In this document: positions 1 to 8,343 of the stretch, piece by piece
Numbering within the stretch: the first letter of the stretch is position 1
Layout of the letters: each line of letters begins with the position of its first letter
DNA from: Bacillota bacterium
GTDB lineage: Bacteria > Bacillota > Clostridia > Saccharofermentanales > DTU023
Direction of reading: 5' to 3'
NCBI GenBank assembly: GCA_023426575.1
Contig: JAFAAL010000030.1
Span: forward strand, 1 to 64,000
DNA length: 64,000 nucleotides
Translations under genes and position numbers: made by a program
Notes under the pieces: model-generated
The model's input: the letters and a program-made list of their open reading frames with translations, nothing else
What the model was told of the DNA's origin: nothing
Database searches by the model: none

Positions 1-45
1 TATAAGTGCAGCAAAAGAAAGCAGCTCACCTTTTCTTTTTCCCAT
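1..45 (-). CDS. Start of an unidentified protein running off the left edge
   Basis: An ATG at position 45 (minus strand) opens a frame that stays open to the window edge, giving 15 residues (MGKRKGELLSFAALI). A GGGGGA ribosome binding site lies a few bases upstream. A good sigma-A-type promoter lies further upstream (-10 at 115-120, -35 at 138-143). The fragment is basic and then hydrophobic, which could be the start of a membrane or secreted protein, but 15 residues are too few to assign a family. It is separated from the damaged transporter module by an insertion-sequence remnant. Confidence 0.5.
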   Translation of the reverse strand, partial: MGKRKGELLSFAALI

Positions 46-114
46 TATGATCCCCCATTTTTAATATTGACTAATATGTTTTCATCATCGCCCGTTTGGA
101 ATACTTATAAGAGT

Positions 115-143
115 ATAATAATTGAAATAATTGGAATTTTCAA
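115..143 (-). promoter_or_regulatory. Sigma-A-type promoter of the left-edge gene
   Basis: On the minus strand TTGAAA (138-143) and TATTAT (115-120) are separated by 17 bp. It reads toward the partial gene starting at 45 and leaves an untranslated leader of roughly 60 nt. Confidence 0.55.
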
Positions 144-149
144 GAAAAG

Positions 150-395
150 TGCAGTCAGTGTGAGTAATCAGCGATTATGTCGCTTCTAACTAATCAGCGA
201 TTATGTCGCCTCCTACTTTAAGCCTTTTGTAAAATTCCTCCGTATGAATATTGAGATCAGTCAGGAGGAGAAACGTCGACTGGTGTTAATCAACGAGTGT
301 GCAAATGGAAATATGAGAACAGATGATTTAGCCAAGATGCTCAATTTATCTCTCCACCAAGCTCAACGCTTAAAAGAGAGAGATACTTTGAAATT
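150..395 (+). mobile_element. Insertion-sequence remnant (left end plus start of transposase)
   Basis: The segment contains two direct copies of a 19-bp unit ending in GATTATGTCGC (165-183 and 191-209, period 26), followed by the start of a helix-turn-helix transposase at 244. Repeats of a TTATGTCGC type near the ends are typical of IS elements whose transposases begin with this kind of HTH (an ISNCY/IS1202-like or integrase-core element). The rest of the transposase and the right end are absent. The right boundary, somewhere between about 370 and 425, falls inside the truncated permease gene. Exact ends are my estimate. Confidence 0.55.
165..209 (+). repeat. Two 19-bp direct repeats at the IS end
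   Basis: Copies at 165-183 and 191-209 are identical and spaced by 7 bp. They probably are transposase binding sites of the IS remnant, not a CRISPR array, because there are only two copies and the spacer is too short. Confidence 0.7.
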
Positions 396-504
396 CAAGA
401 CACCTCCTCTATATTTGCCTGAAACAGCGGCGCCGAGGCGAGCAATTTCGAGACGTATTCTTTATCCTCACTATAGAGAGATGCAAAGAAAAAGAGCGCG
501 ATAA
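244..504 (+). pseudogene. Transposase N-terminal fragment
   Basis: The ORF encodes 86 residues. The first ~43 look like a transposase helix-turn-helix: a short acidic start, a KRRLVLINECANG segment, then DLAKMLNLSLHQAQRLK, which is the usual second helix-turn-helix of IS-encoded enzymes that scan a repeated end. After that the sequence is basic and low in structure, and it is simply the opposite strand of the neighbouring permease gene, so the reading frame is a chimera formed at a deletion or insertion junction. No catalytic DDE residues are present. It is not expected to be active. The real transposase part probably ends near 375. Confidence 0.55.
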
Positions 505-940
505 ATAAGAGATAGACCCATAGATTGCCCTGGATCTTCTCCATCGTTCCCTGCAGATCTGAATGATAAAAGCTTTTCAATTCTGCCATTCTGCGCTCGA
601 TGCGCTCTGTCGCGGCGCCCTTCTCCAGTACTCTCTTGAGACTGAGGAGCTCAGCATATTTCTCGCAATAGATTTGAGAATAGACATAGCGCTCGCGCTC
701 AGTTCCCGTTAAGCGGAAGGCATCTTTCTCCTGCTCTTCGACATAGTCGAGGCAAGCCAAAAATTCCTCTTCATTCATTTCTCTTTTCTGCTCATTGGCC
801 TCACGAATAAAGCGGTTGTCTGCAGCGCTTTGATATTTCTTTGATCTGAAGGCCGTCAGAAAAGAAAGAAAGAGCAAGATCAGGGCAGCGAGTAGAATAA
901 GCCACTTGTATTTTTTCTTCATTTCATATTTGATGAGCAT
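395..940 (-). pseudogene. ABC-2 permease, truncated at its C-terminus
   Basis: Starts at an ATG behind a GGGGGAG ribosome binding site. It has one membrane segment near residues 14-31, a charged extracellular stretch of about 110 residues, a second membrane segment near residues 142-157, then a cytoplasmic SEDKEYVSKLLAS-type turn and a stop. In layout it matches the first half of the intact 371-residue permease at 39540-40655, so the remaining membrane segments are missing. The loss coincides with the insertion-sequence remnant to its 3' side, and the last ~10 residues are probably junction sequence. It is the third gene of the minus-strand module with the ATPase at 977-1831. A transport function is unlikely to survive. 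Confidence 0.7.
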
Positions 941-976
941 TCTCGTCTCCCCCCTGGGCTAGATATGGGCCTCTCC

Positions 977-1831
977 TTATTTAAAGACCTCAGCAAAAAG
1001 GTCCTCTAAACTGGCCGGAACGGGACGAGCTTGAGGAAGCTTATCATCGGAGACGTAGCGAACTTTCAATTGATTAGAATCCATCTGTCTCGAGGAGATG
1101 ATTTTATGCTGTCTCGCAAAACACTCGAGTTCTCTGCCATCAATGATCAGTTCCCAGACCTTGCCCTCCGCTCTCTGCAGCAATTCACGCTCTTTGCCCT
1201 CGAGGACGATGCGACCCTTTTTCAGAAAGATGATTCTCTCTGCTATTTGCTCAATATCTGGAACGATGTGAGTGGAGTAGATAACAACCCGATCCCTGGC
1301 CAGTGAGACAATTAAGTTGCGGAGACTCATTCGCTCCATGGGATCGAGCCCCGAGGTAGGTTCATCGAGGATCAGGACACGCGGATTATTTAAGAGCGCT
1401 TGGATCAATCCCAGCCGTCTTTTCATACCGCCAGAATATCGGCCACATTTTTTCTTGAGTTCTGTGTCGAGGTGGCAAATCTTCGACAATTTTTCAATTC
1501 TCTGCACAGCCAGATCTCTTGGGAGCCCCTTCATGGCCGCAAAGTAGAAGAGGTATTCTTCAGCCGTGAAGTTCGGGTAGAGACAATCCTCCTGGGGGAG
1601 ATAACCGAGAGAAGCATAGTATTTTTGGCCATCCTTAAGAATATTCTGGCCTCGGTACAGCACCTCTCCAGCCGTCGGCATGCTGGCTGCCGCGATCATA
1701 TTGATCAGGGTCGTCTTGCCTGCTCCGTTCGGCCCTAAGAGTCCATAGATGCCACGATCAAAACGATAGTTGAGCTCATGGATGATTTTGTTTTTACCAT
1801 AAGATTTTTCGAGATGGTTCAGCTCTAACAT
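977..1831 (-). CDS. ABC transporter ATP-binding protein (ABC-2 type, bacteriocin/antibiotic transport class)
   Basis: The 284-residue protein has the complete ABC ATPase set: Walker A GPNGAGKTT near residue 35, Q-loop in a YLPQEDCLYP stretch, signature SGGMKRR near 134, Walker B LILDEPTSGLDPMER near 152, and a switch histidine in STHIVPD. It starts at an ATG behind AAGGAG. It is closely similar along its length to the ATPase at 42228-43085 in the RiPP island, including the unusual YLPQEDC and STHIVPDIEQIAE segments, so the two are paralogues. Both flanking permease genes are broken, so although this gene is intact its transporter probably no longer works unless it serves another permease. Confidence 0.85.
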   Translation of the reverse strand: MLELNHLEKSYGKNKIIHELNYRFDRGIYGLLGPNGAGKTTLINMIAAASMPTAGEVLYRGQNILKDGQKYYASLGYLPQEDCLYPNFTAEEYLFYFAAMKGLPRDLAVQRIEKLSKICHLDTELKKKCGRYSGGMKRRLGLIQALLNNPRVLILDEPTSGLDPMERMSLRNLIVSLARDRVVIYSTHIVPDIEQIAERIIFLKKGRIVLEGKERELLQRAEGKVWELIIDGRELECFARQHKIISSRQMDSNQLKVRYVSDDKLPQARPVPASLEDLFAEVFK

Positions 1832-1841
1832 AATGTGCTCC

Positions 1842-2928
1842 TTAGATCTCCCATTTTAGAAAAGCTCGGCGGCTCAAGAGGGAATTGACAAAGATGACAA
1901 GCAGAGGAATTCCACTCATCTTGATCATATGTAGTAAGTAGCCCTGTCCTGCCAATTGTTCGCTCAGATCCAAGTGATAGATACGATCAAAGGATCCCAT
2001 GATATTGGTGGGGAAGATCATTGGTCTCAGATCTACAGCTGCCAGGGTCAGCGGCAGAGCAATCAGGAGGAGGAGCGAGATGAATAGTGCCTGGATATTG
2101 TTCTGACTGAGTGTCGAAATCAAGACGAGGAATGACGTAAGAACCATCATGGCCACGAGCCAGAAAGAAAAGTTTGTCAGTACGACAGTGAAGAGGCTGT
2201 GGTCGAATTGATAGATGCCCATCATGGCGACAGAGAGCTTGAGACTCAAATGTGAGAGTTGATAAGAGCGACCGATGATCAGGTAGAAGGAGATCAAATA
2301 GATGAGAAAGCCCATGCTCATCGTCATAATGGTGCAGGCACGGATCTTTGAGCGGCTGAGACCCAAGAGACCCATTCTCGTATTTTTGATGATCTTCAAT
2401 GTTTTGAAGGAGCGCTCGATACTACTGATGGCAAAGCAGAAGGCGATGAGACCCGTGACAACAATATAGGGAATATATGAATTGCTACTTGAAAATTCTG
2501 AGAAAAAATCGGACCAGCGCGTGGTCAGATAAAACTGAGGATGATCGAGGAGTTCTTGTCTCTTCTCAATCTCTGCTGTGATCCCCGCAGAGAGCGGTTT
2601 CTCTGCCAGCTCTTGAATTTCTCTTTGCAGTCGCTCTCGTCCATAGACATATTATTCACAGTAGACTCTCTAGTCTCCTCTGACCCTCATCTGGAGACTT
2701 ATAGTCATAGTCCGAGACGGATTCTTGCAAATTAACACTGTTCTGAAATTGCGCTAAACGTATCGAATCGTAGGGTCCTTCCAGAGCTTTAACCTTTTCT
2801 CGAGGGAGCGCGTAATCGAAGACATGGCTAATCTCGCTTGCGAGAAATAAACAAAGCATCGTGCATAAGATGAGAACTATGAAACCAGGCCTGTTCAAGA
2901 AGAGGAGCTTCAACTCTTTACGTGTCAT
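1842..2928 (-). pseudogene. ABC-2 permease broken by frameshift
   Basis: The gene starts at an ATG at 2928 (GGAGG seven bases upstream) and reads about 90 residues with one membrane segment, then hits a TGA at 2656-2658. From about 2655 downward a different frame is open all the way to 1842 and continues the same protein: a charged ectodomain (REIQELAEKPLSAG...), five or so membrane segments and the ending FLKWEI. Joined together the two parts parallel the intact permease at 43088-44194, including the SSIERSFKTLKIIKNTR segment that matches TVERTMRMKKILSNTR. A single shift is not enough because the second frame also has a TAA next to the junction, so more than one lesion is present. Confidence 0.75.
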
Positions 2929-3080
2929 AACGCAGCCTCCAGACTCTCCCGTCTCAATGTCCAGGAGCAAGCATCTCCATGATATATGCTCCCATATGCA
3001 AAGTCTAGTGTTTATTTCATTTCAATAGCCTTCGAGGCAGGAAAATGTCACAGCGGATATCGCCAACTCTCTCCCCTGTG

Positions 3081-3086
3081 TATAAT
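3081..3086 (+). promoter_or_regulatory. Likely -10 element of the yitT-ispE operon
   Basis: A perfect TATAAT lies 30 bp before the start codon. No good -35 hexamer is visible at 16-18 bp upstream. Confidence 0.45.
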
Positions 3087-3115
3087 CAAGGCAAGCATTA
3101 CAATTTCAGGAGGAG

Positions 3116-4096
3116 ATGATGCAAGGAAAAAGTCTCAAACACCACGCAGGAGCCTATATCGCCAACTTTAAGACCAAGCGCTTTTGGATCGGTGTCTTCT
3201 ATCTCTTGGCGGGCAGTGTGCTCTCGGCCTTTGCCCTCAATATTTTCTTTGTTCCGACAAAGTTTACAATGGGTGGCGTCTCGGGCGCAGCCTCTATCAT
3301 CTATCAGCTGACGGGACAGGGCGAGTTCTTAAACTTCGGAACGCTCGTCATCCTCCTGAACATTCCGCTTCTCATCCTCGGCTGGGTGAAGATCGGCTTC
3401 TCCTTTGTCTGGCGCTCAATTGTCGGAACTTTTGTCTATTCGCTGGTCCTCGACCTCCTCCGTCCGCTGACCGAGGGCTGGTTCGACCGCTACTTCAACG
3501 TGGCTCTCGAGAGTGGCCACCACCCCGACCCCCTGATCTTTGCACTCTTTGGCGGCATTCTCTTCGGCATCTCTATGGGGCTCATTCTCCGCGGCGGCTA
3601 TACGACGGGCGGCACGGATGTCCTCGCTGTCGTCCTCCACCGTCGTTGGCCGAATCTTACGATCGGCAATCTCCTAATGGCTCTGGATGTGGTCATCGTG
3701 ACCTCGACCCTCTTCTTCTATCGTGACGAAGGTAATCACGCGATTCTCCTCGCCATGTACTCTTTTATCGCCATGTGGTTTACCGCAAGATTTACCGACA
3801 TCACGATTTCAGGACTCGACTTCTCCCGCGCGGTCTACATCATCTCGGAGCACAAGGAGGAGATCTCAGAGGCCGTCTTTGCCGAGCTCGATCGCTCGGT
3901 GACTCTGGTCCCCGCCCGTGGCATGTATACGGGCGCTGAGCGCGACATGCTCTACTGTGTCGTCTCCTCGCGCCAGGCCCCAAAGCTCAAGGCGATTGTC
4001 AAGGAGATCGACCCCCGTGCCTTCATCGTCGTCCACGACGTCAGCGAGGTCGTGGGGGAGGGCTTCGAGCGCAGTGGCGCCGACTTCCTGGCCTAG
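3116..4096 (+). CDS. YitT family membrane protein (YitT domain plus DUF2179)
   Basis: The 326-residue protein begins with a ~25-residue basic cytoplasmic tail, has five to six membrane segments between about 28 and 215 (including the FFVPTKFTMGGVSG and GGYTTGGTDVLA segments typical of YitT proteins), and ends in a ~90-residue soluble DUF2179 domain with the RGMYTG and DPRAFIVVHDVSEVVGEGF motifs. Function in the family is poorly defined. ATG codons occur at 3116 and 3119; the AGGAGG at 3108-3113 is better spaced for 3119, so the true start may be the second. The stop codon is followed directly by ispE, indicating one transcript. Confidence 0.9.
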   Translation: MMQGKSLKHHAGAYIANFKTKRFWIGVFYLLAGSVLSAFALNIFFVPTKFTMGGVSGAASIIYQLTGQGEFLNFGTLVILLNIPLLILGWVKIGFSFVWRSIVGTFVYSLVLDLLRPLTEGWFDRYFNVALESGHHPDPLIFALFGGILFGISMGLILRGGYTTGGTDVLAVVLHRRWPNLTIGNLLMALDVVIVTSTLFFYRDEGNHAILLAMYSFIAMWFTARFTDITISGLDFSRAVYIISEHKEEISEAVFAELDRSVTLVPARGMYTGAERDMLYCVVSSRQAPKLKAIVKEIDPRAFIVVHDVSEVVGEGFERSGADFLA

Positions 4097-4099
4097 GTG

Positions 4100-5017
4100 A
4101 TGCAACATCTGCGTCTACAAATCTTCTCACCGGCCAAGCTCAACCTGAGTCTGAAAGTTTCCGCAAAGCTTCGTGCCGACGGCTATCACGAGATCGACAG
4201 TCTCATGCAGATGATCGATCTTGGCGACAGCCTGCAGCTCACGGTGAGCCCTGGCTCAGGTGAGAGTCTCGAGCTTCGCTTCCTCGCCCCCTGCCAGTCC
4301 CTCCTCGCACAGCAAGGCGAGATCACGCATCTCGAAAGCGAGCTCAAATCAGAGAATAATCTCCTCCTCCGGGCGCAGCGCCTCTGGAGCGAGCGATTTT
4401 TACCCTCAACGGCCCGCTATGCCTGGCACTGGCATCTGGCAAAAGCCACCCCCACGGGCGCTGGTCTCGGGGGCGGGAGTTCTAACGCGGCGGCGGCTCT
4501 GAAAATTCTAGGGAGATGGGCAGTGGCAGAGGGCCTCTTGAGCCCAGAGACGATTCACTCTGCTTCTTATCAGGCGGAGCTGATGCAGATCGCCGCAGAG
4601 CTTGGCTCGGACATTCCTTTCTTTCTCTTAGAGAGCACATGCGCGCGAGCGACGGGACGTGGCACAGAGCTCAGTCCTCGCCGTCCCGAAGCAGCTCAAT
4701 ATCTTCTGATCTTCCCGAGAGAGTCCGCCGCGACCGCAGGGGCCTACGCCCGTCTCGATGCCTATCGCCAGACGCTCCCCGAGGCTCTCTGGCATTCGAC
4801 GGCCAATGATTTTTCAATTCTCTACGAGAAGGAGAGGAAGGAGATTTCTGAGGCTTTTGCCGCATATGCTCAGTATCCGCTCGAGCTCACGGGCAGTGGC
4901 TCTGCCTTCTACTTCTGCTGGCCTCAAGCGCAGGAGGTCAAAAGGCTGGAGCGCGGGGGCTACCTCGCCTGGCCGGCTCGAGCCCTCCTCGAAGTGCCTC
5001 AGCCTGTCATGCTCTGA
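4100..5017 (+). CDS. ispE: 4-diphosphocytidyl-2-C-methyl-D-erythritol kinase (IspE)
   Basis: Phosphorylates CDP-methylerythritol in the non-mevalonate isoprenoid pathway. It is a GHMP kinase: the N-terminal FSPAKLNLSLKV motif, DGYHEIDSLMQ, and the ATP-binding loop PTGAGLGGGSSNAAAAL at about residues 118-135 are clear, and the C-terminal TGSGSAFYF motif is present. At ~305 residues it is slightly longer than usual, with a short extra segment around residues 66-90. Translation probably starts at the ATG at 4100 (a GTG lies just before it) and is coupled to yitT, whose stop is at 4096. Its last 19 bp overlap the convergent transporter gene on the other strand. Confidence 0.93.
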   Translation: MQHLRLQIFSPAKLNLSLKVSAKLRADGYHEIDSLMQMIDLGDSLQLTVSPGSGESLELRFLAPCQSLLAQQGEITHLESELKSENNLLLRAQRLWSERFLPSTARYAWHWHLAKATPTGAGLGGGSSNAAAALKILGRWAVAEGLLSPETIHSASYQAELMQIAAELGSDIPFFLLESTCARATGRGTELSPRRPEAAQYLLIFPRESAATAGAYARLDAYRQTLPEALWHSTANDFSILYEKERKEISEAFAAYAQYPLELTGSGSAFYFCWPQAQEVKRLERGGYLAWPARALLEVPQPVML

Positions 5018-7350
5018 GACTTCGCTCTTGAGGCGGCGTCGAGATCGAGGACGCGATGCGCGAGATAGCGTGCCTCCTTGGGATCGTGGGTGATCAGGAG
5101 GTAGGCGAGTCCCTCTCTCTCCTGTAGCTCGATCAAGAGGTCCATGATTTCCCTTTTGATCAGGATGTCGAGGGCCGAGAGGGCCTCATCGAGGATTAGG
5201 AACTCCGCGCCCATGAGGAGGGCGCGTGCGAGGGCCAGTCTCTGCGCCTGTCCCCCAGAAAACTGCAAGGGGTATTTATCGAGGCTGCCAGCCTCTAGCT
5301 TCACTCTGGCCAGAACTTCTTCGAGCTCTTCTCGACTCACGTCACGAGCGCGAACTTTTGCCACTTCTCTCAAAGCCGCCTCGATTTTCTGGCGCGGATC
5401 GAAGGAGCTCTGCGGATGCTGGAAAATCATCTGAATCTTCTGGCGCTCCTCTCGCGCCAGATCTGCCAGCGGCACGCCGCGCCAGAGGATCTCTCCCGCG
5501 CTCTGCGGGGTGAGGCCGACAATGGCACGAGCAGAGGAGCTCTTGCCCGAGCCTGAGGCGCCGACCAGGGCGAGGCATTCAGCTCTGGCGAGGTCAAAGG
5601 AGAGATCTGCCACCGCCGTGAAGCTCTGCTTGCGCCAGGCTCCCGTGATCTGCTTGCGATAGCTGATCTCGAGATTTAGAACGCTGAGGAGAATATCACC
5701 TCGCTTTGTCACTTTTCTCTGGCATACTGTCTCTTGCGCTGCAAAGAGCGCGCGGGCATAGGGCTGCTCGATCTCTTCGGCCCGAGGATTCGCTCCGACT
5801 TCACTGACGATCTCGCCAGCTTCTAAGATGAGGATGCGCTCGGCAAAGTCCTCTAAGAGCGATAGTTCATGGGTGATGAAGAGAATCCCTATCCCCTGCT
5901 CCTGGCTGAGCCGCTGAAAGAGTTCGATCAGTCCTCGGCGGAGTCGGCTGTCGAGGGCCGAGCTCGGCTCATCCGCGATCAGGAACTGCGCTCCCTGGAG
6001 GAGGGCGAGGGCAATGAGGATACGCTGCTTCTGCCCGCCCGAGAGCTGATGCGGGTAGGATCTCAGAATTCTCTGACTGGGCTCAATTTCCGCAAGACGC
6101 AGCGCCTCGTAGATGCGCGCGCGGCGCTCCGCATGGTTGAGGCCAGGATGCTGCAGCGCCAGGACTTCTTCACAGGCGGCCTCAATGCGCTGGAGGGGAT
6201 CGAGGGCCGCCGTCGGATCTTGAGGAATGAGGGCAATTGTCTGGCCGCGTAGCCTGATCGCCTCGGGACTGCCGAGCGGCATCGCAGTGCCAGCATAGAG
6301 AATTTGCCCTGAGTATTCCGCCTCTGGGCTGTCGATGAGGCTGAGCGCGAGGCGGGCAAGACTCGACTTGCCACTGCCCGACTCTCCGAGGAGCGCCACG
6401 ACTTCGCCTGCCGCGATCTCGAGGCTGAGATTCTTGAGAATCGTCTTCTGACCCTCGGCCGTCGCATAGCTCAAATGCAAGTCTCTGAGCGCAAGAAGAT
6501 CTTCTGAAAGATCCTCTCCCGGCTCGGACGGCAGTGATTTCTTCTGTCGGCCACGCCGCGGGAGCACGCGCTCGGCCCCATAGAAATCGCCGACAGTCGC
6601 GAGCGCAAAGAGCAGCGAAAAGATAAAGAAGGCGGGGATCAGGATGAGTCGTGGTGCCTTCATAAAATCGAGCTTCGCTGCGGCAATGATATTGCCCCAG
6701 CTCGGGGTCCTGGCCGCAAGACCCGCCCCGAGAAAGCTCAGGGCCGCCTCGGAAATGATGACCTCCGAAAAGATGAAGGCAGAGCGGATAAAGAGGCCCT
6801 GCCAGAGATTCGGCAGCGCGTGATGCCAGATTTGCCGCGATCTGCTGGCGCCCGCTATCTGCAGAGCCTCGATATAGGCTTCGCTGCGGATGGGCATGGC
6901 CGTCGCTCGCGCCAGGCGGGCGACACTCGGCGTGTAGACCAGGGTCAGAGCTAGGATGATATTGCCAGCTGAGGCCGAAAAGAGGGTCATCAGCGCAATC
7001 GCCAAGAGGATCGCTGGAATGGCCATCATGGCGTCGACGAGGCGCATGATCAGCTTGTCAAAACGTGGGTAGAAGGCGGCGTAGAGTCCAATCGTCGTTC
7101 CGATGCCAAGCGAGAGCAGCGTCGTCACAGCTGCAAGACTCAGGGAGACCCGTCCCCCATAGATAATCTGGGCAAAGAGATCGCGGCCATAGCGATCGGC
7201 ACCGAAGGGTAGGTCGAGACTGATCGGCGCGAGGCGCCGCGTCGGATCCATGCGAACGGGGTCGAGCTCTAGGAAGAGAGGCAGGAGAAAGCAGAGGAGC
7301 GTGAGTCCTAAGAGATAGTAGAGGGCCAGGGAATGTCGTCTTCTCTTCAT
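4999..7350 (-). CDS. Peptide/nickel ABC importer: DppC-type permease fused to two ATPase domains
   Basis: A single 783-residue frame holds three parts that are usually separate genes. Residues ~1-265 are a DppC/OppC-like permease with about six membrane segments and the coupling-helix EAA-type motif EALQIAGAS at 161-169. Residues ~286-530 are a first ABC ATPase (Walker A GESGSGKS 322-329, signature LSGGQ 436-440, Walker B FLIADEP 456-462). Residues ~550-770 are a second ATPase (GASGSGKS 597-604, FSGGQ 697-701, FLILDEA 717-723). All catalytic residues look intact. It starts one base after the stop of the DppB-type permease gene, in the same operon as the binding protein at 8344-10020. No frameshift or internal stop is visible. 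Confidence 0.9.
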   Translation of the reverse strand: MKRRRHSLALYYLLGLTLLCFLLPLFLELDPVRMDPTRRLAPISLDLPFGADRYGRDLFAQIIYGGRVSLSLAAVTTLLSLGIGTTIGLYAAFYPRFDKLIMRLVDAMMAIPAILLAIALMTLFSASAGNIILALTLVYTPSVARLARATAMPIRSEAYIEALQIAGASRSRQIWHHALPNLWQGLFIRSAFIFSEVIISEAALSFLGAGLAARTPSWGNIIAAAKLDFMKAPRLILIPAFFIFSLLFALATVGDFYGAERVLPRRGRQKKSLPSEPGEDLSEDLLALRDLHLSYATAEGQKTILKNLSLEIAAGEVVALLGESGSGKSSLARLALSLIDSPEAEYSGQILYAGTAMPLGSPEAIRLRGQTIALIPQDPTAALDPLQRIEAACEEVLALQHPGLNHAERRARIYEALRLAEIEPSQRILRSYPHQLSGGQKQRILIALALLQGAQFLIADEPSSALDSRLRRGLIELFQRLSQEQGIGILFITHELSLLEDFAERILILEAGEIVSEVGANPRAEEIEQPYARALFAAQETVCQRKVTKRGDILLSVLNLEISYRKQITGAWRKQSFTAVADLSFDLARAECLALVGASGSGKSSSARAIVGLTPQSAGEILWRGVPLADLAREERQKIQMIFQHPQSSFDPRQKIEAALREVAKVRARDVSREELEEVLARVKLEAGSLDKYPLQFSGGQAQRLALARALLMGAEFLILDEALSALDILIKREIMDLLIELQEREGLAYLLITHDPKEARYLAHRVLDLDAASRAKSQSMTG

Positions 7351-8307
7351 CTACTGCTCCTGCTCCAAGTGGATTCTCGGATCGATGAGGGCATAGAGGA
7401 TGTCGAGGATAAGATTGACGCCGAGATAGATGAGACTCGTCAAGAGGACGACGCCCTGGATGAGGAAGATGTCGCGGCGCGAAATGGCGTTCATGACGAG
7501 CAGGCCAAGGCCTGGAATCGTAAAGATGGTCTCGACAATGACAGCGCCAGCGAGGATGGAGGCAAAGTATTCGCCGCTGAGCGTGAGGATCGGGAGCGCC
7601 GCATTTTTGAGGAGATGTCGGCGCATGATCTGAGCCTCGGAGAGGCCCCGCGCCCGCAATTGCTCGACAAAGGGCCGGGCTCGCAGCTCCTCGAGTTTCT
7701 GCCTGGAGAGGCGAAAGAGGACCGCGGCCTGGCCGAGCGCGAGAGCGGTCGCGGGGAGGATCAAATAGCGAAAGTGTGGCCAGAAGCCCGCGCTGATCTC
7801 CTGGTAGCCCGCAGCTGGCAGAGCTTTGAGGGCGACGGCAAAAATCAGGATGAGGAGGAGACTGAGGACAAAGGAGGGCAGCGCTGGCAGTGCCGTCGCC
7901 AGCGTGGTCAAGAGGCGATCGATGAGCGAACCCCGCTTAGAGGCGGCAAGAAGTGCCAGGGGCAGGGCTAATGAGAGCGCGAGAAGCTGGGCGATCAGGG
8001 CGAGCTCAAGACTCGTCCAGAACTTATCTTTTAAAATTGAAGCGACAGAATCATTTAAAAAAAGCGAGGGGCCGAGATCTCCTCGGAGCGCCCGCCCGAG
8101 CCACTCGGGATACTGTTGCCAGAAGGGGCGGTCGAAGCCGAGCTTTAGATTGAGTGCGGCAATGGCCTCGGGCTCTGCCTCCATGCCGAGAATGGCCGCC
8201 GCTGGCGATCCCCCCGCCAGATAGAGGAGCGAGAAGACGATGAGACTTAGAATCAGTAGCGTCGGCAGCATCGCCAGAATGCGTTTTAAGATATAGCGAA
8301 GAGACAT
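7351..8307 (-). CDS. Peptide/nickel ABC importer permease (DppB type)
   Basis: Outer partner of the importer: six membrane segments, N-terminal RYILKRILAMLPTLLILSLIVF membrane start, the LNLKLGFDRPFWQQYPEWL periplasmic-side motif, and the EAA-like segment EQLRARGLSEAQIMRRHLLKNA, followed by TIFTIPGLGLL; all are standard for DppB/OppB. I chose the ATG at 8307, giving 318 residues beginning MSLRYILKR; an upstream TTG at 8340 would place the start inside the terminator-like hairpin after the binding-protein gene. The stop is directly joined to the fused permease/ATPase gene. Confidence 0.88.
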   Translation of the reverse strand: MSLRYILKRILAMLPTLLILSLIVFSLLYLAGGSPAAAILGMEAEPEAIAALNLKLGFDRPFWQQYPEWLGRALRGDLGPSLFLNDSVASILKDKFWTSLELALIAQLLALSLALPLALLAASKRGSLIDRLLTTLATALPALPSFVLSLLLILIFAVALKALPAAGYQEISAGFWPHFRYLILPATALALGQAAVLFRLSRQKLEELRARPFVEQLRARGLSEAQIMRRHLLKNAALPILTLSGEYFASILAGAVIVETIFTIPGLGLLVMNAISRRDIFLIQGVVLLTSLIYLGVNLILDILYALIDPRIHLEQEQ

Positions 8308-8314
8308 AGGAAAA

Positions 8315-8336
8315 GCTCGGGGCCGCAGCCCCGAGC
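8315..8336 (-). terminator. Hairpin with short U-tract between binding protein and permease
   Basis: A perfect 9-bp GC-rich stem (8315-8323 with 8328-8336, CGCA/TGCG loop) is followed on the minus strand by TTTT. It lies just after the stop of the binding-protein gene, so it would partly terminate or protect the upstream mRNA and give more binding protein than permease. This is a common arrangement in ABC importer operons. Confidence 0.7.
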
Positions 8337-8343
8337 TCAAAAC

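Noticed and set aside
165..209. Two identical 19-bp repeats resembling the start of a CRISPR array
   Set aside because: Only two copies, a 7-bp spacer, no cas genes and adjacency to a transposase fragment; they are IS end repeats.
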